Position numbers and translations under genes: made by a program
Shown: in pieces, positions 35,570 through 44,258 of the stretch
How the letters are laid out: each line of letters begins with the position of its first letter
Numbering within the stretch: position 1 is the first letter of the stretch
Assembly (NCBI RefSeq): GCF_003435815.1
Contig: NZ_QTUV01000001.1
Coordinates: 248,001 to 312,000, forward strand
Length of the DNA stretch: 64,000 bases
Source: Dorea sp. AM10-31
GTDB taxonomy: Bacteria > Bacillota > Clostridia > Lachnospirales > Lachnospiraceae
Direction: 5' to 3'
Notes under the pieces: generated by a model
Databases searched by the model: none
The model's input: only the letters and a program-made list of their open reading frames with translations
What the model was told of the DNA's origin: nothing

Positions 35570-35833
35570 ATGTTTCGTTTATGGGGCAAAGAATTTAAAG
35601 ACAATCATATGCTTCGGGACACTGTGATCTGTGATGATTCAGATGATACAAGAACCCATAAGATCTTTCACGCACTGGAAGAGATCTGCTATGAATTTGA
35701 TCTCAGCAAACCAATCTGGCTGGAATCTACGATAGATGAATTTAAACGCCACGATAAGACAAGATTTTATCAGGATAATTTTGTAGATTCTATTGATTTT
35801 GATTATCTGGAAATCCATATTATAGAAGAATAA
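35570..35833 (+). CDS. Small conserved-looking protein, function unknown
   Basis: 87-aa acidic soluble protein without motif that I recognise. It contains WGKEFKDN and ends IIEE. ATG at 35570 with GGAA ahead. Co-directional with the 83-aa gene 14 nt downstream, so likely a two-gene unit. Confidence 0.65.
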   Translation: MFRLWGKEFKDNHMLRDTVICDDSDDTRTHKIFHALEEICYEFDLSKPIWLESTIDEFKRHDKTRFYQDNFVDSIDFDYLEIHIIEE

Positions 35834-35847
35834 AAAGGAGTTTTATC

Positions 35848-36099
35848 ATGCTGGAACCAATCGGATTATCTTTACAATTTTTAAAGAAAGAAGTCTATAC
35901 CGGTTCTCATCACGGTATGCGCTATTTATTGCAAAAAGATGAGGATACATTAAAAGCATGTATCTATCCGGAACCATATTGTTTTGAGAAGACTGCTGAT
36001 GAGAAGAAAGAATGGAAGGAATTTGAATTTTCCGCAGATGGACTTACGCAGGCCTTGGAATGGCTGTCGGAAGTTCACGAAAAGTCTTATAATGATTAA
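35848..36099 (+). CDS. Small conserved-looking protein, function unknown
   Basis: 83-aa soluble protein; GSHHGMRYLLQKDED and FSADGLTQALEWL are notable segments. Strong ribosome site AAAGGAG. Partner of the 87-aa gene before it. No family assigned. Confidence 0.65.
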   Translation: MLEPIGLSLQFLKKEVYTGSHHGMRYLLQKDEDTLKACIYPEPYCFEKTADEKKEWKEFEFSADGLTQALEWLSEVHEKSYND

Positions 36100-36133
36100 A
36101 ATTCGATATTCATGAAAATGTAAACAAAGACAC

Positions 36134-36177
36134 AAAAAATGTCATGTACCGGTTCTTGCTGATACATGACATTTTTT
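36134..36177 (+). terminator. Terminator after the two small genes
   Basis: Perfect 15-bp arms (36134-36148 and 36163-36177) ending in a T-run; symmetrical, so it may also serve the opposite strand. Confidence 0.85.
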
Positions 36178-36252
36178 ACCCAATTTTTTTATTCGAGTCC
36201 GGATGTCTTACTCACAACGGATAAAATACACTTTGCGAGTTTTATCCGCTGA

Positions 36253-37887
36253 TTACTCTTCGAGTACTTCTTCTGCGATATTTCTTGCATGGTCAGAAAT
36301 ACGTTCCATACAAACCAGCGTATCTAAGAATACAATACCCGCTTCTGTATTACATTCATTATTAGACAGTCTCTTAATATGACGACTCCGCAGTTTCACC
36401 TCAAGGTCATCCACTTTTGTCTCTTTTTCAATAACACGCAGTGCCTTCTCATGGCTCTGCTCTTTAAATGCATCCAGTGCATAGAAATAGCTTTTCGCAG
36501 TTTCCTCAATCATTTCTTTTAACTGCTTCTTTGCTGTCTCAGAGAAGGATGCTTTCTTATCTCGGAGTGTCTCTGCAAACTCAGAGATATTTTCACAGTA
36601 ATCACTGACACGTTCCATATCGGAAAGCACCTGTAACAGATGTGCTGCTTCCTGATGCTCTTTCTCACTGATCTGTAAGGAAGATAATTTGATCGTATAA
36701 TTGGTAATTCCCGCACAAAGTCTGTCAACATCACTCTCATCATTTTTCAAAATATCAATTGCTTCCTGATCCTGTGTATACAATACATCTTTTGCAACTT
36801 CAATGGATCTCCTTACGATCTCGCCCATACGAACGGTTTCTTTTATCACAGACTGCAGAGCAATACTTGGTGTCTGTAACATACGTTCATCGAGAAGTAC
36901 TGTTCCCGGATCATTGGCATCTTCATCCACACGGCCGATCTTCTTGGCAATTTTCACGATCAGATTAGATGCCGGGAATAACATAACTGTCGTTGCAATG
37001 TTGAAGAATGTATGCACCATACTGATCTCTGTCTGTGTAATATTTCCTGTTCCTGCCTGTGGATTCAGCACAGTAAAGTAAACGATTGCAATGATACTGA
37101 AAATAATCGTTCCGATGATATTAAAGATCAGGTGCATAAGTGCTGCTGCCTTCGCATTCTTTTTCGCACCTACACTGGATAAAATTGCTGTAATACAAGT
37201 ACCGATATTCTGTCCCATGATAATATAAATAGCTGCACTGAATGGTACCAATCCCGCTGCCGCAAGACTCTGCAGAATACCAACCGATGCGGAAGAACTC
37301 TGAATCACTGCCGTTACAAGCGCTCCAGCCAGAATACCGAGGATCGGATTCTTTCCTAATGTAACAAACATCTGTACAAATCCGTCAAATTCTTTCAGCG
37401 GCTCTACTGCTGATGACATCGTAGAAATACCGATAAAAAGTAAACCAAAGCCAACAATAATATTGGCGATCTCTTTGGATGTACGTCTCTTGCCTGTCAA
37501 CATGATAACCACACCGATAATCACTGCGATCGGTGCTAGCTTCTCCGGGCTTAAAAATTCTGCCCACTCTACGGAAGATACGAGCCATCCGGTAACGGTT
37601 GTACCAACGTTGGCACCCATGATCACTCCCATTGCCTGGGTCAGGTTCATGATTCCGGCATTAACAAAACCAACGACCATGACGGTTGTCGCTGAAGAGC
37701 TCTGAATGACTGCTGTGATAGCAGCTCCTAGTAACACTCCCATCAATTTGTTCTTCGTCAGCACTTCCAGCAGTGATTTCATCTTACTTCCCGCTGCGTT
37801 CTCCAGTCCCTGTGCCATGATCTGCATACCATAAATAAACATTCCAAGACCACCGACAAAAGGTATCAGTATATCTACATAATTCAT
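36253..37887 (-). CDS. Na/Pi cotransporter family protein with C-terminal PhoU-like domain
   Basis: 544 aa. Residues about 1-310 are the transporter with the duplicated QSSSA motif (AVIQSSSATT and AVIQSSSASV). Residues about 350-544 form a PhoU-like helical bundle. Likely sodium-coupled phosphate import at the membrane with cytoplasmic regulation. It stands alone; the 167 nt downstream to spoVAE is AT-rich with no gene. Confidence 0.92.
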   Translation of the reverse strand: MNYVDILIPFVGGLGMFIYGMQIMAQGLENAAGSKMKSLLEVLTKNKLMGVLLGAAITAVIQSSSATTVMVVGFVNAGIMNLTQAMGVIMGANVGTTVTGWLVSSVEWAEFLSPEKLAPIAVIIGVVIMLTGKRRTSKEIANIIVGFGLLFIGISTMSSAVEPLKEFDGFVQMFVTLGKNPILGILAGALVTAVIQSSSASVGILQSLAAAGLVPFSAAIYIIMGQNIGTCITAILSSVGAKKNAKAAALMHLIFNIIGTIIFSIIAIVYFTVLNPQAGTGNITQTEISMVHTFFNIATTVMLFPASNLIVKIAKKIGRVDEDANDPGTVLLDERMLQTPSIALQSVIKETVRMGEIVRRSIEVAKDVLYTQDQEAIDILKNDESDVDRLCAGITNYTIKLSSLQISEKEHQEAAHLLQVLSDMERVSDYCENISEFAETLRDKKASFSETAKKQLKEMIEETAKSYFYALDAFKEQSHEKALRVIEKETKVDDLEVKLRSRHIKRLSNNECNTEAGIVFLDTLVCMERISDHARNIAEEVLEE

Positions 37888-38054
37888 TGTCTTCCTCCTA
37901 CAAATATGTCTCTTATGCTGTTTTTTAAGCTTATTTTTTTACAATTTCTTAATTTATTCTTAACAAGCTCACTATTTTTACAATACCATTTGTTATAGAA
38001 GAACACAATCTTTTTTTCGATTTTTTTAATATCTTTTTGGTATCTCTTTTTCAA

Positions 38055-38411
38055 TTACTCCTTCATTTTCGGCTCAAATATAAGCGAAGCCAGATATCCA
38101 AATATTAAAGCACCGGCAATTCCCGCCGCACTTGCCTGGAAACCTCCCAGAAAAATTCCGATCACGCCTTCTTCGTCAACCGCCTTTCTGACACCTTGCC
38201 ATAGGAGATTTCCGAATCCTGTAAGGGGAACGCTCGCACCGGCGCCCGCATATTCCTGAATTGGTTCATAGATTCCAAGTGTGCCAAGTACTGCCCCGGT
38301 ACACACCAGAAGAACCATGATCCGCCCGGGCATCAGTTTCGTCCGGTCTAACAGAATCTGCACCAACGCACAGATTAAACCGCCCACCCAGAATGCATTG
38401 ATATATTCCAT
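38055..38411 (-). CDS. spoVAE: Stage V sporulation protein AE
   Basis: 118 aa with four helices and the SpoVA signature AGAGASVPLTGFGN. Part of the inner-membrane channel that moves dipicolinic acid into the forespore and out at germination. Start at 38411 with GCAGGAA; an upstream reading to 38477 lacks a site. Last gene of spoVA. Confidence 0.92.
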   Translation of the reverse strand: MEYINAFWVGGLICALVQILLDRTKLMPGRIMVLLVCTGAVLGTLGIYEPIQEYAGAGASVPLTGFGNLLWQGVRKAVDEEGVIGIFLGGFQASAAGIAGALIFGYLASLIFEPKMKE

Positions 38412-38489
38412 CTTATTTCCTGCCTTTCTTTTTTGTAAAATTGCAGGAGAAATACTCTCTCCTGCCAAAGCGTTCATTTATATCACATG

Positions 38490-39506
38490 CTATGCATGTT
38501 CCAGTACGATCGCATGTGCGATCCCCGGCACACTCGCTCCCTCGTTGTAACTAACCGTAGACATAAGAGCCCCGGTCGGCACAAACAATACACGCTTCCA
38601 TTCACCGCTTTCTATTTTCGGCAGAATATAAGCACTGAGCGTTGTCGCAGCACAGCCACATCCACTGCCCCCGGCATGTGTATCCTGCGTACTCTGATCA
38701 AAAATCTGCATTCCACAGTCCATATGCATCTTTTTAATATCTATATCTTTTTTTCTCATCAAGTCAAATAGAATACTCTGTCCGACATAGCCAAGATCTC
38801 CGGTTATGATCCGGTCATAATCTTCGGGCTGTCTTCCAAAATCTTTAAGATGCTGCCAGATCGTATCACATGCCGCCGGCGCCATACAAGCCCCCATATT
38901 CTGGGAATCTTTTAAGCCGTAATCAATGATCTTTCCTGTTGTAATTCCAGTGATCTTCACACGACTTTTCTTCTGTGCTCCATCCGCACCGATGATGAAT
39001 GCACCACTTCCGGTCACAGTCCACTGCGCGCTCAAGGGGCGCTGGCTGGCATAACCGAGCGGAAAGCGGAATTCTTTTTCCGCACAGGCAAAATGACTGG
39101 ATGTTACAGCAAGCATATACTCGCCATAGCCTGCCCCCACGCACATAGCTCCCAGTGCAAGCGCTTCACCAGAAGTAGAACAGGCGCCATACAGACCGAA
39201 CAGTGGGATTTCAAATTGTCTTGCTCCCATAGATGTGACGATTCCCTGCCGTAGCAGATCCCCTCCAAATGTCAGCCGGATGTCCTCCGGTTTAAGACCT
39301 GCTTTTCCGAGCGCAATCTGGCATGCTTCCTTCTGCATTGTACTCTCTGCCTCTTCCCAACTATCTTCTCCGAAAAGATCAGTTTCTTCTATAATATCAA
39401 ATAACTCCCCAAGCGGACCTTCTCCTTCTTTTTTTCCAACAACAGATGCACTGCTTATAAGATATGGTCCTTCTTTAAAAATAATACTCTGTTTTCCTCT
39501 TTGCAT
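38490..39506 (-). CDS. spoVAD: Stage V sporulation protein AD
   Basis: 338 aa, thiolase-like fold (TSGEALALGAMCVGAGYGEYMLA; DCGMQIFDQSTQDTHAGGSGCG). SpoVAD is the peripheral dipicolinic-acid-binding subunit of the SpoVA complex. Located 2 nt after spoVAC. Confidence 0.95.
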   Translation of the reverse strand: MQRGKQSIIFKEGPYLISSASVVGKKEGEGPLGELFDIIEETDLFGEDSWEEAESTMQKEACQIALGKAGLKPEDIRLTFGGDLLRQGIVTSMGARQFEIPLFGLYGACSTSGEALALGAMCVGAGYGEYMLAVTSSHFACAEKEFRFPLGYASQRPLSAQWTVTGSGAFIIGADGAQKKSRVKITGITTGKIIDYGLKDSQNMGACMAPAACDTIWQHLKDFGRQPEDYDRIITGDLGYVGQSILFDLMRKKDIDIKKMHMDCGMQIFDQSTQDTHAGGSGCGCAATTLSAYILPKIESGEWKRVLFVPTGALMSTVSYNEGASVPGIAHAIVLEHA

Positions 39507-39508
39507 CT

Positions 39509-39988
39509 TCAGACTCCTTTCCCGAAAATACAGTAAACAATACCCAGTACCCAGCTGGTGAAGATTCCATATAAAATCACCGGTCCTGCAATTGTAAAGA
39601 TCTTGCAGCCAATACCCATGACCTGTCCTTCTTTTTTATATTCAATTGCCGGTGCTGCTACCGAATTGGCAAATCCGGTAATCGGAACAAGTGCCCCTGC
39701 GCCTCCCCATTTTGCAATCTTCGGGTAAATATTGAATCCTGTCAGCAGAACACTTAAAAATACCAGTATCAATGAACACCAGCTTCCACCGATTTCTTTG
39801 GTCATTCCCATATTTTCACACCAGTTCAGTAAAAATTCCCCGATCGTACAGACGATTCCGCCGGTCAGGAATGCGCGGAACATATTTATTCCAAGTGCAT
39901 GCACCGGTGTTTTCTGTTTTACATATTTTTTGTAGTTTTCTTTTTTCATTTCCTGCGCTTTTTTGTCATTTATCTCATTATTTAACAT
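39509..39988 (-). CDS. spoVAC: Stage V sporulation protein AC
   Basis: 159 aa with about four helices and WGGAGALVPITGFANS, the motif shared with spoVAE. A mechanosensitive membrane part of the SpoVA channel in the family. 4 nt after spoVAB. Confidence 0.94.
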   Translation of the reverse strand: MLNNEINDKKAQEMKKENYKKYVKQKTPVHALGINMFRAFLTGGIVCTIGEFLLNWCENMGMTKEIGGSWCSLILVFLSVLLTGFNIYPKIAKWGGAGALVPITGFANSVAAPAIEYKKEGQVMGIGCKIFTIAGPVILYGIFTSWVLGIVYCIFGKGV

Positions 39989-39992
39989 TCTG

Positions 39993-40412
39993 TCATTTCG
40001 CCTCCTGTAAAAGCATCCATATACATCCGAGTGTTTTCCCGGCTGCGATTCCTAAAATAATACCTGCAAGGCAGTTCACCAGATTAAAACGCCGCATAAA
40101 TACCGGGAACAGATTCAGGGTCTCTGCCAGCGCCATTGCCCAGCAGCCGACAAACATCCCTGAAAATATCCCCACCGCCGCCAGCAGTATCACACCGCCA
40201 TGAAGTGGTATCTGATAGAGCCAGAACAGATTGCCCAAAATACCGCCAAGCATTACGCATGTTTCGTACCACTGGATCCTATCTCCTGTGTGTGTCCGGT
40301 CTGCGAAATCCGAGATTACGCCAAGTTCTGCGATAAATGCAAACAGCCCACCTGCTGCCACCGCACCTGCACTACTTCCTATGACCGCAAGAAGAATCTG
40401 TCTGATCCACAT
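39993..40412 (-). CDS. spoVAB: Stage V sporulation protein AB
   Basis: 139 aa, hydrophobic with four helices (SSAGAVAAGGLFAFIAELGVI). Start at 40412 chosen by AAAGGAGAGGGAG; it overlaps the 3' end of spoVAA by 41 nt. Membrane subunit of the SpoVA complex. Confidence 0.88.
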   Translation of the reverse strand: MWIRQILLAVIGSSAGAVAAGGLFAFIAELGVISDFADRTHTGDRIQWYETCVMLGGILGNLFWLYQIPLHGGVILLAAVGIFSGMFVGCWAMALAETLNLFPVFMRRFNLVNCLAGIILGIAAGKTLGCIWMLLQEAK

Positions 40413-41028
40413 GAAGCTCCCTCTCCTTTCTCGAATATGTTTCAATCAGGGTTGTCTGAATATCATTTTCATACAGCCGCATCTCTACTTCCATCGGTGT
40501 CGGATCAACGGTTAATTTCTTCTTTCCAAAATGATTGAAGAAGATCAATATTCCAACTGCAAGTCCAAGACTGTATGTCAGTTCCAGTATGGTAAAGCCA
40601 TCCGGTTTATTCCCCATGATCTGTGTGTATATCTGGTCGAAAAGTTTGGGGGCATCCACATCGTTATTAAATGCCATGATGGAAAATGCCGCACCGAAAA
40701 AACTCAGCACGGACACAAACACGACTTTTATGCTCTGCATGAATCTGCTGCCTTTCCCCGGCTCTTCATAGGTTACAATAAAATCCGGCTCTCCGATACT
40801 CTGCACGTCTGCGTTCGGATACACTTCCTGTATCATAGAAACGACTTTCAGCACCGATACCGCTACACGACCGTTGATTCCTTTTAACAGGCGAAGAGAC
40901 CGGACTTTTGCTTCCATTGATGGATTCACGCATGTAATCTCCAACACTTCTCCCAATGTTACGTCCGGTTTCTTTACTTCTGTATTACGACCTGCCTTAA
41001 TATAGATTGTTTCACTGTTCGATGCCAC
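40372..41028 (-). CDS. spoVAA: Stage V sporulation protein AA
   Basis: 218 aa beginning at a GTG. N-terminal soluble domain (1-115), then two membrane helices (about 120-140 and 165-187). First conserved gene of the spoVA set. Its start lies inside the end of a 55-aa ORF, suggesting translational coupling. Confidence 0.9.
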   Translation of the reverse strand: MASNSETIYIKAGRNTEVKKPDVTLGEVLEITCVNPSMEAKVRSLRLLKGINGRVAVSVLKVVSMIQEVYPNADVQSIGEPDFIVTYEEPGKGSRFMQSIKVVFVSVLSFFGAAFSIMAFNNDVDAPKLFDQIYTQIMGNKPDGFTILELTYSLGLAVGILIFFNHFGKKKLTVDPTPMEVEMRLYENDIQTTLIETYSRKERELHVDQTDSSCGHRK

Positions 41029-41179
41029 TTTCTGCCTCCCACCTTCTATCTACCAGCGTTCCTTCCGTCTCTCTTTCCGCCGCATTGCACTCTGCAAAAT
41101 AATAGATCATACCGGTCAGAACCGCTGCCGCCACAACGCAGATCAGGCATATCCGGAACTTCTTTCTGGTTTCATCCAT
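41012..41179 (-). CDS. 55-aa single-TM ORF between sigF and spoVAA
   Basis: Read directly: MDETRKKFRICLICVVAAAV..., with basic N-terminus, one helix (about 9-28) and polar C-terminus. AAGGTG sits 5 nt before the ATG, and its stop lies 17 nt inside spoVAA. A small bitopic membrane protein of the sporulation operon; no family known to me. Confidence 0.6.
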   Translation of the reverse strand: MDETRKKFRICLICVVAAAVLTGMIYYFAECNAAERETEGTLVDRRWEAESGIEQ

Positions 41180-41243
41180 ACTTTCACCTTCTTTCTGTGA
41201 TTAGTATGGATGGTTCCAGAAAAAATATTCATGGATATGCCTG

Positions 41244-41957
41244 TCAGATCTGTTCCCGCATACTTTTTAATATTTTTTTCTCCATCCGGGATACCTGTAC
41301 CTGCGAAATACCAAGTTCTTCTCCCACCTGAGACTGTGTACGTTCTGCAAAATATCTCAGATAGATCAGTCTTCGTTCTTCTTTATTAAGACTTGCCAGC
41401 AATTCTTTCAAAAACATGTGATTCAGCACTTCTTCCGTCTCTTCTGCCGGACTTGCCAGTTTATCTGCCAGTGTCAGCTCCTGTCCGTCTTTTCTGTAGA
41501 TTGGTTTATGCAGAGATTCCAATTCTCCGGTCGCTTCAAACGCCTGTACCAGTTCTTCCGGTTCTACCTGCATCTCTGCAGCAACTTCTGTAATACATGG
41601 CTCGCGTCCCAGTTTTTTACCAAGTGCTTCCTGGCAGAGATACCCGCGGTATGCCAATTCTTTCAGCGATCTGCTCACTTTGATCATTCCATCGTCCCGC
41701 AGAAAGCGTTTGATTTCACCGACGATCATCGGGACTGCATAAGTTGAAAATTTCACTTCATATTTCAGATCGAATTTGTCAATCGCTTTCAAAAGCCCGA
41801 TCGTTCCGATCTGGAACAAATCTTCTGCTTCCACACCCCGGTTAAAATACCGTTTCACAATACACCAGACAAGTCCTGTATTTTCTTCCACAAGCTGCGC
41901 TCTTGCCGTACGGTTGCCCGCATGTGATTTTCTGATCAAAGCGATTGTGTGATCCAT
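41244..41957 (-). CDS. sigF: Sporulation sigma factor sigma-F
   Basis: 237 aa with sigma regions 2 (ENTGLVWCIVKRYFNRGVEAEDLFQIGTIGLLKAIDKFD), 3 and 4 (EERRLIYLRYFAERTQSQVGEELGISQVQVSRMEKKIL). First forespore-specific sigma factor. It overlaps spoIIAB by 22 nt. Its place after spoIIAA-spoIIAB distinguishes it from sigG. Confidence 0.95.
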   Translation of the reverse strand: MDHTIALIRKSHAGNRTARAQLVEENTGLVWCIVKRYFNRGVEAEDLFQIGTIGLLKAIDKFDLKYEVKFSTYAVPMIVGEIKRFLRDDGMIKVSRSLKELAYRGYLCQEALGKKLGREPCITEVAAEMQVEPEELVQAFEATGELESLHKPIYRKDGQELTLADKLASPAEETEEVLNHMFLKELLASLNKEERRLIYLRYFAERTQSQVGEELGISQVQVSRMEKKILKSMREQI

Positions 41958-42391
41958 AATTTACGTCCTTTACCAATAGTTTTTGCCATCTTTACCGTCG
42001 TTCCTTTCCCGACTTCCGACTCCACTTCCAAAAGATCCATAAATGCTTCCATAAAGGAAAATCCCATTCCCGACCGATCCAGTTCCGGTCTTGTTGTAAA
42101 GAGCGGTTCCATTGCCTGCTTTACATCTTCAATTCCTTTTCCCTGATCAGAGATTTCTACATATAAAGTCTGTCCTTCTGTTTTACAGTGGATGCGGATG
42201 TTATGTACTTCATTTTCATATCCATGTATAATGGCATTTGTCACAGCTTCTGAAACTGCCGTTTTCACATCCGACACTTCTTCCAGTGTCGGATTCAGTG
42301 ACGTCATAAAGGATGCAACAGTTACTCTGGCAAAAGATTCATTTGCCGAGCGGCTGTCAAAAATAAGTTCCATTTCATTCGTATTTTCCAT
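41936..42391 (-). CDS. spoIIAB: Anti-sigma-F factor and kinase SpoIIAB
   Basis: 151 aa GHKL ATPase: N-box EAVTNAIIHGYE, DQGKGI and GMGFSFME. Binds sigma-F and phosphorylates SpoIIAA. Directly adjoins spoIIAA (stop 42392, start 42391). Confidence 0.95.
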   Translation of the reverse strand: MENTNEMELIFDSRSANESFARVTVASFMTSLNPTLEEVSDVKTAVSEAVTNAIIHGYENEVHNIRIHCKTEGQTLYVEISDQGKGIEDVKQAMEPLFTTRPELDRSGMGFSFMEAFMDLLEVESEVGKGTTVKMAKTIGKGRKLWITQSL

Positions 42392-42703
42392 CTACCTGTC
42401 CTCCTCATAAATCTGCATGATCCTGGTTACTCCTGACATTGTCAGTATTTTTTTCATTCTTTCACTTGTATGCACGGCACACACCTCTCCTCCCAGCATA
42501 TAAATTCGTTTATATCTTCCCATAATGACACCGATTCCGGAGCTGTCCATAAATGTCGTATCCGTAAAATCAAAGATCACATACCGAATATGATTCTGGT
42601 CGATCAGATAATCGGAACGTTTCCGGATTTCTTCTGCATTGTGATGATCCAGTTCTCCGGGGAGAAAAATAGTAAGACAGTTCTCCTGCACTTCATATTT
42701 CAT
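42392..42703 (-). CDS. spoIIAA: Anti-anti-sigma factor SpoIIAA
   Basis: 103-aa STAS domain with the phosphorylated serine motif FMDSSGIGV. Its unphosphorylated form frees sigma-F from SpoIIAB. First gene of spoIIA-sigF. Confidence 0.95.
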   Translation of the reverse strand: MKYEVQENCLTIFLPGELDHHNAEEIRKRSDYLIDQNHIRYVIFDFTDTTFMDSSGIGVIMGRYKRIYMLGGEVCAVHTSERMKKILTMSGVTRIMQIYEEDR

Positions 42704-42726
42704 TGTGTGTCCTCCTTTTTTGAGTA

Positions 42727-42765
42727 AAGAAAAAGGACATGCTTCTTCGCATATCCTTTTCTTTC
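42727..42765 (-). terminator. Terminator after the TPR gene
   Basis: Near-perfect hairpin GAAAAGGATATGC / GCATGTCCTTTTTC on the minus strand followed by TTTACTC. It separates the TPR/folC operon from spoIIA. Confidence 0.75.
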
Positions 42766-42787
42766 GTAATTACATTCATATATTTAT

Positions 42788-44113
42788 TTAGTTTTGTTTA
42801 TTCTGTTTATTCAATGCCTCTTGTGCTGTTGTAGCCGCTTCTTTTCCGCTGTACTTATCGACAATCTTCTGATAGTATGTATTAGCCTTGTCTGTCTTAT
42901 TCTGTTTTTCATAGCATTGTGCAAGAAGGAGCATTGCTTTTCCATCATTGTAACCCTGGTCCATCTGCATGATCTGATCCAGATTACTGATCGCGGTATC
43001 ATAATTTGCTACATCATAATTTGCTGTCGCAGTAGCAAACAATTTCTGGCACATTGTCGGATAAAGTGATGATGTAATCTGCTCAAATTGTTTCTTTCCC
43101 TGTGTGCCAAGTGTGCTCTTATTTACTTTCAGAAGCTCTGCCAGCATATCCGCATTACTCATATCACCGGCTTTGTAATGATCAGCAATGTTCATCACCG
43201 CCTCATAGCTTTCCTGTGTTGTAGCTGCGGTTGCTTTTGATTTTTTATTCTTCTTATCGGAAGAGCGGTAAGTTTCCAGTTCTTTCTTAAGTGCACTAAT
43301 CTGTGCATCCTGCGTTGCGATCTGGTCACTGAACGAAGCCGTCTGTTTGTTGACAGTCTTCTGTCTTGAATTAGATACCGCCGGAAGGATCAGAAACCAC
43401 ATAACCGCAACACCGACTGCAAGTCCGATCAAAATATTCAGAACTGTATGCAGCCCCAGATTTTCTTTAAAATTACCGGATGCCGGCTGAATGATCGTCT
43501 CATTTCCCAGATTGTAAGAAACAAAATCTTCTTTTTTCTTATCTTTTATTCTGACAGTTCTGCTCTTTCGGATCTGATTCAGTTCATGCATATATCGAAG
43601 TGTCACCGGATCTGTCGTATCTAGCCTGTGCGCTGCACGGATCTCCTGTCTCGCCATAGAATACTGTTCATTCTTCAGATACAGAAGTGCCAGAAGCTGG
43701 CGTGCTTTTACATAACCCGGATGCGCGGCAACTGCTTTCTTAAGCTGCATGATCGCAATATCATCGCCACCCTGTCTGGCATATTCAATACTCTGGTTAT
43801 ATTTTTTGACTGCTTGGTTCACCTGCTCCAGCTCTCCCGGAACTTCCTGTACCTTTTTAATAAAATAATTGGCAATATTATCTTTGGATTGGAAATTCTT
43901 ACTGAGAATCCATTCTACAAGTGCTTCTACCACTTCTCCTCTGCCATAATAAACAAGACCGAGAAGGTTTCTGGCTGCTACATTCGCATTATTATATTGT
44001 AAACTACGTCTGAGCGATAGAATTGCTCCGGACAGATCCCGGATATTCGCACGCTTCAGACCATCATTATACCAGTAGTTGGACTGGTACACGAGTTTCG
44101 TTGAATAATCCAT
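42788..44113 (-). CDS. Membrane protein with tetratricopeptide repeats
   Basis: 441 aa. TPR units in the N-terminal half (about 15-175; ARNLLGLVYYGRGEVVEALVEWI), a TM helix about 222-247, a coiled-coil stretch (SDQIATQDAQISALKKELETYR), and more TPR repeats at the end (PTMCQKLFATATANYDVANYDTAISNL). The topology is cytoplasmic TPR, helix, exported TPR. Role unknown; last gene after folC and the 44-aa ORF. Confidence 0.8.
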   Translation of the reverse strand: MDYSTKLVYQSNYWYNDGLKRANIRDLSGAILSLRRSLQYNNANVAARNLLGLVYYGRGEVVEALVEWILSKNFQSKDNIANYFIKKVQEVPGELEQVNQAVKKYNQSIEYARQGGDDIAIMQLKKAVAAHPGYVKARQLLALLYLKNEQYSMARQEIRAAHRLDTTDPVTLRYMHELNQIRKSRTVRIKDKKKEDFVSYNLGNETIIQPASGNFKENLGLHTVLNILIGLAVGVAVMWFLILPAVSNSRQKTVNKQTASFSDQIATQDAQISALKKELETYRSSDKKNKKSKATAATTQESYEAVMNIADHYKAGDMSNADMLAELLKVNKSTLGTQGKKQFEQITSSLYPTMCQKLFATATANYDVANYDTAISNLDQIMQMDQGYNDGKAMLLLAQCYEKQNKTDKANTYYQKIVDKYSGKEAATTAQEALNKQNKQN

Positions 44114-44123
44114 ATAATCCCCT

Positions 44124-44258
44124 TTATTTCGTCTGTTCCATCATCTCTCGTATAATGTCTGTCATATCACTTAAGTCTTCCTGATACACCGCGCCCTCGA
44201 TATCTTCTACTTCCAGACTCGGCTGAAACTTCTTCACTTCTTCATCGTAATTCAGCAT
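44124..44258 (-). CDS. 44-aa ORF nested at the folC 3' end
   Basis: Read directly: MLNYDEEVKKFQPSLE..., acidic and soluble, with two or more Met/Glu clusters. It has a perfect ribosome site (AGGAGG, 7 nt before ATG), starts 17 nt inside folC and ends 11 nt before the TPR gene. The arrangement indicates a genuine translated gene. No family known to me. Confidence 0.65.
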   Translation of the reverse strand: MLNYDEEVKKFQPSLEVEDIEGAVYQEDLSDMTDIIREMMEQTK

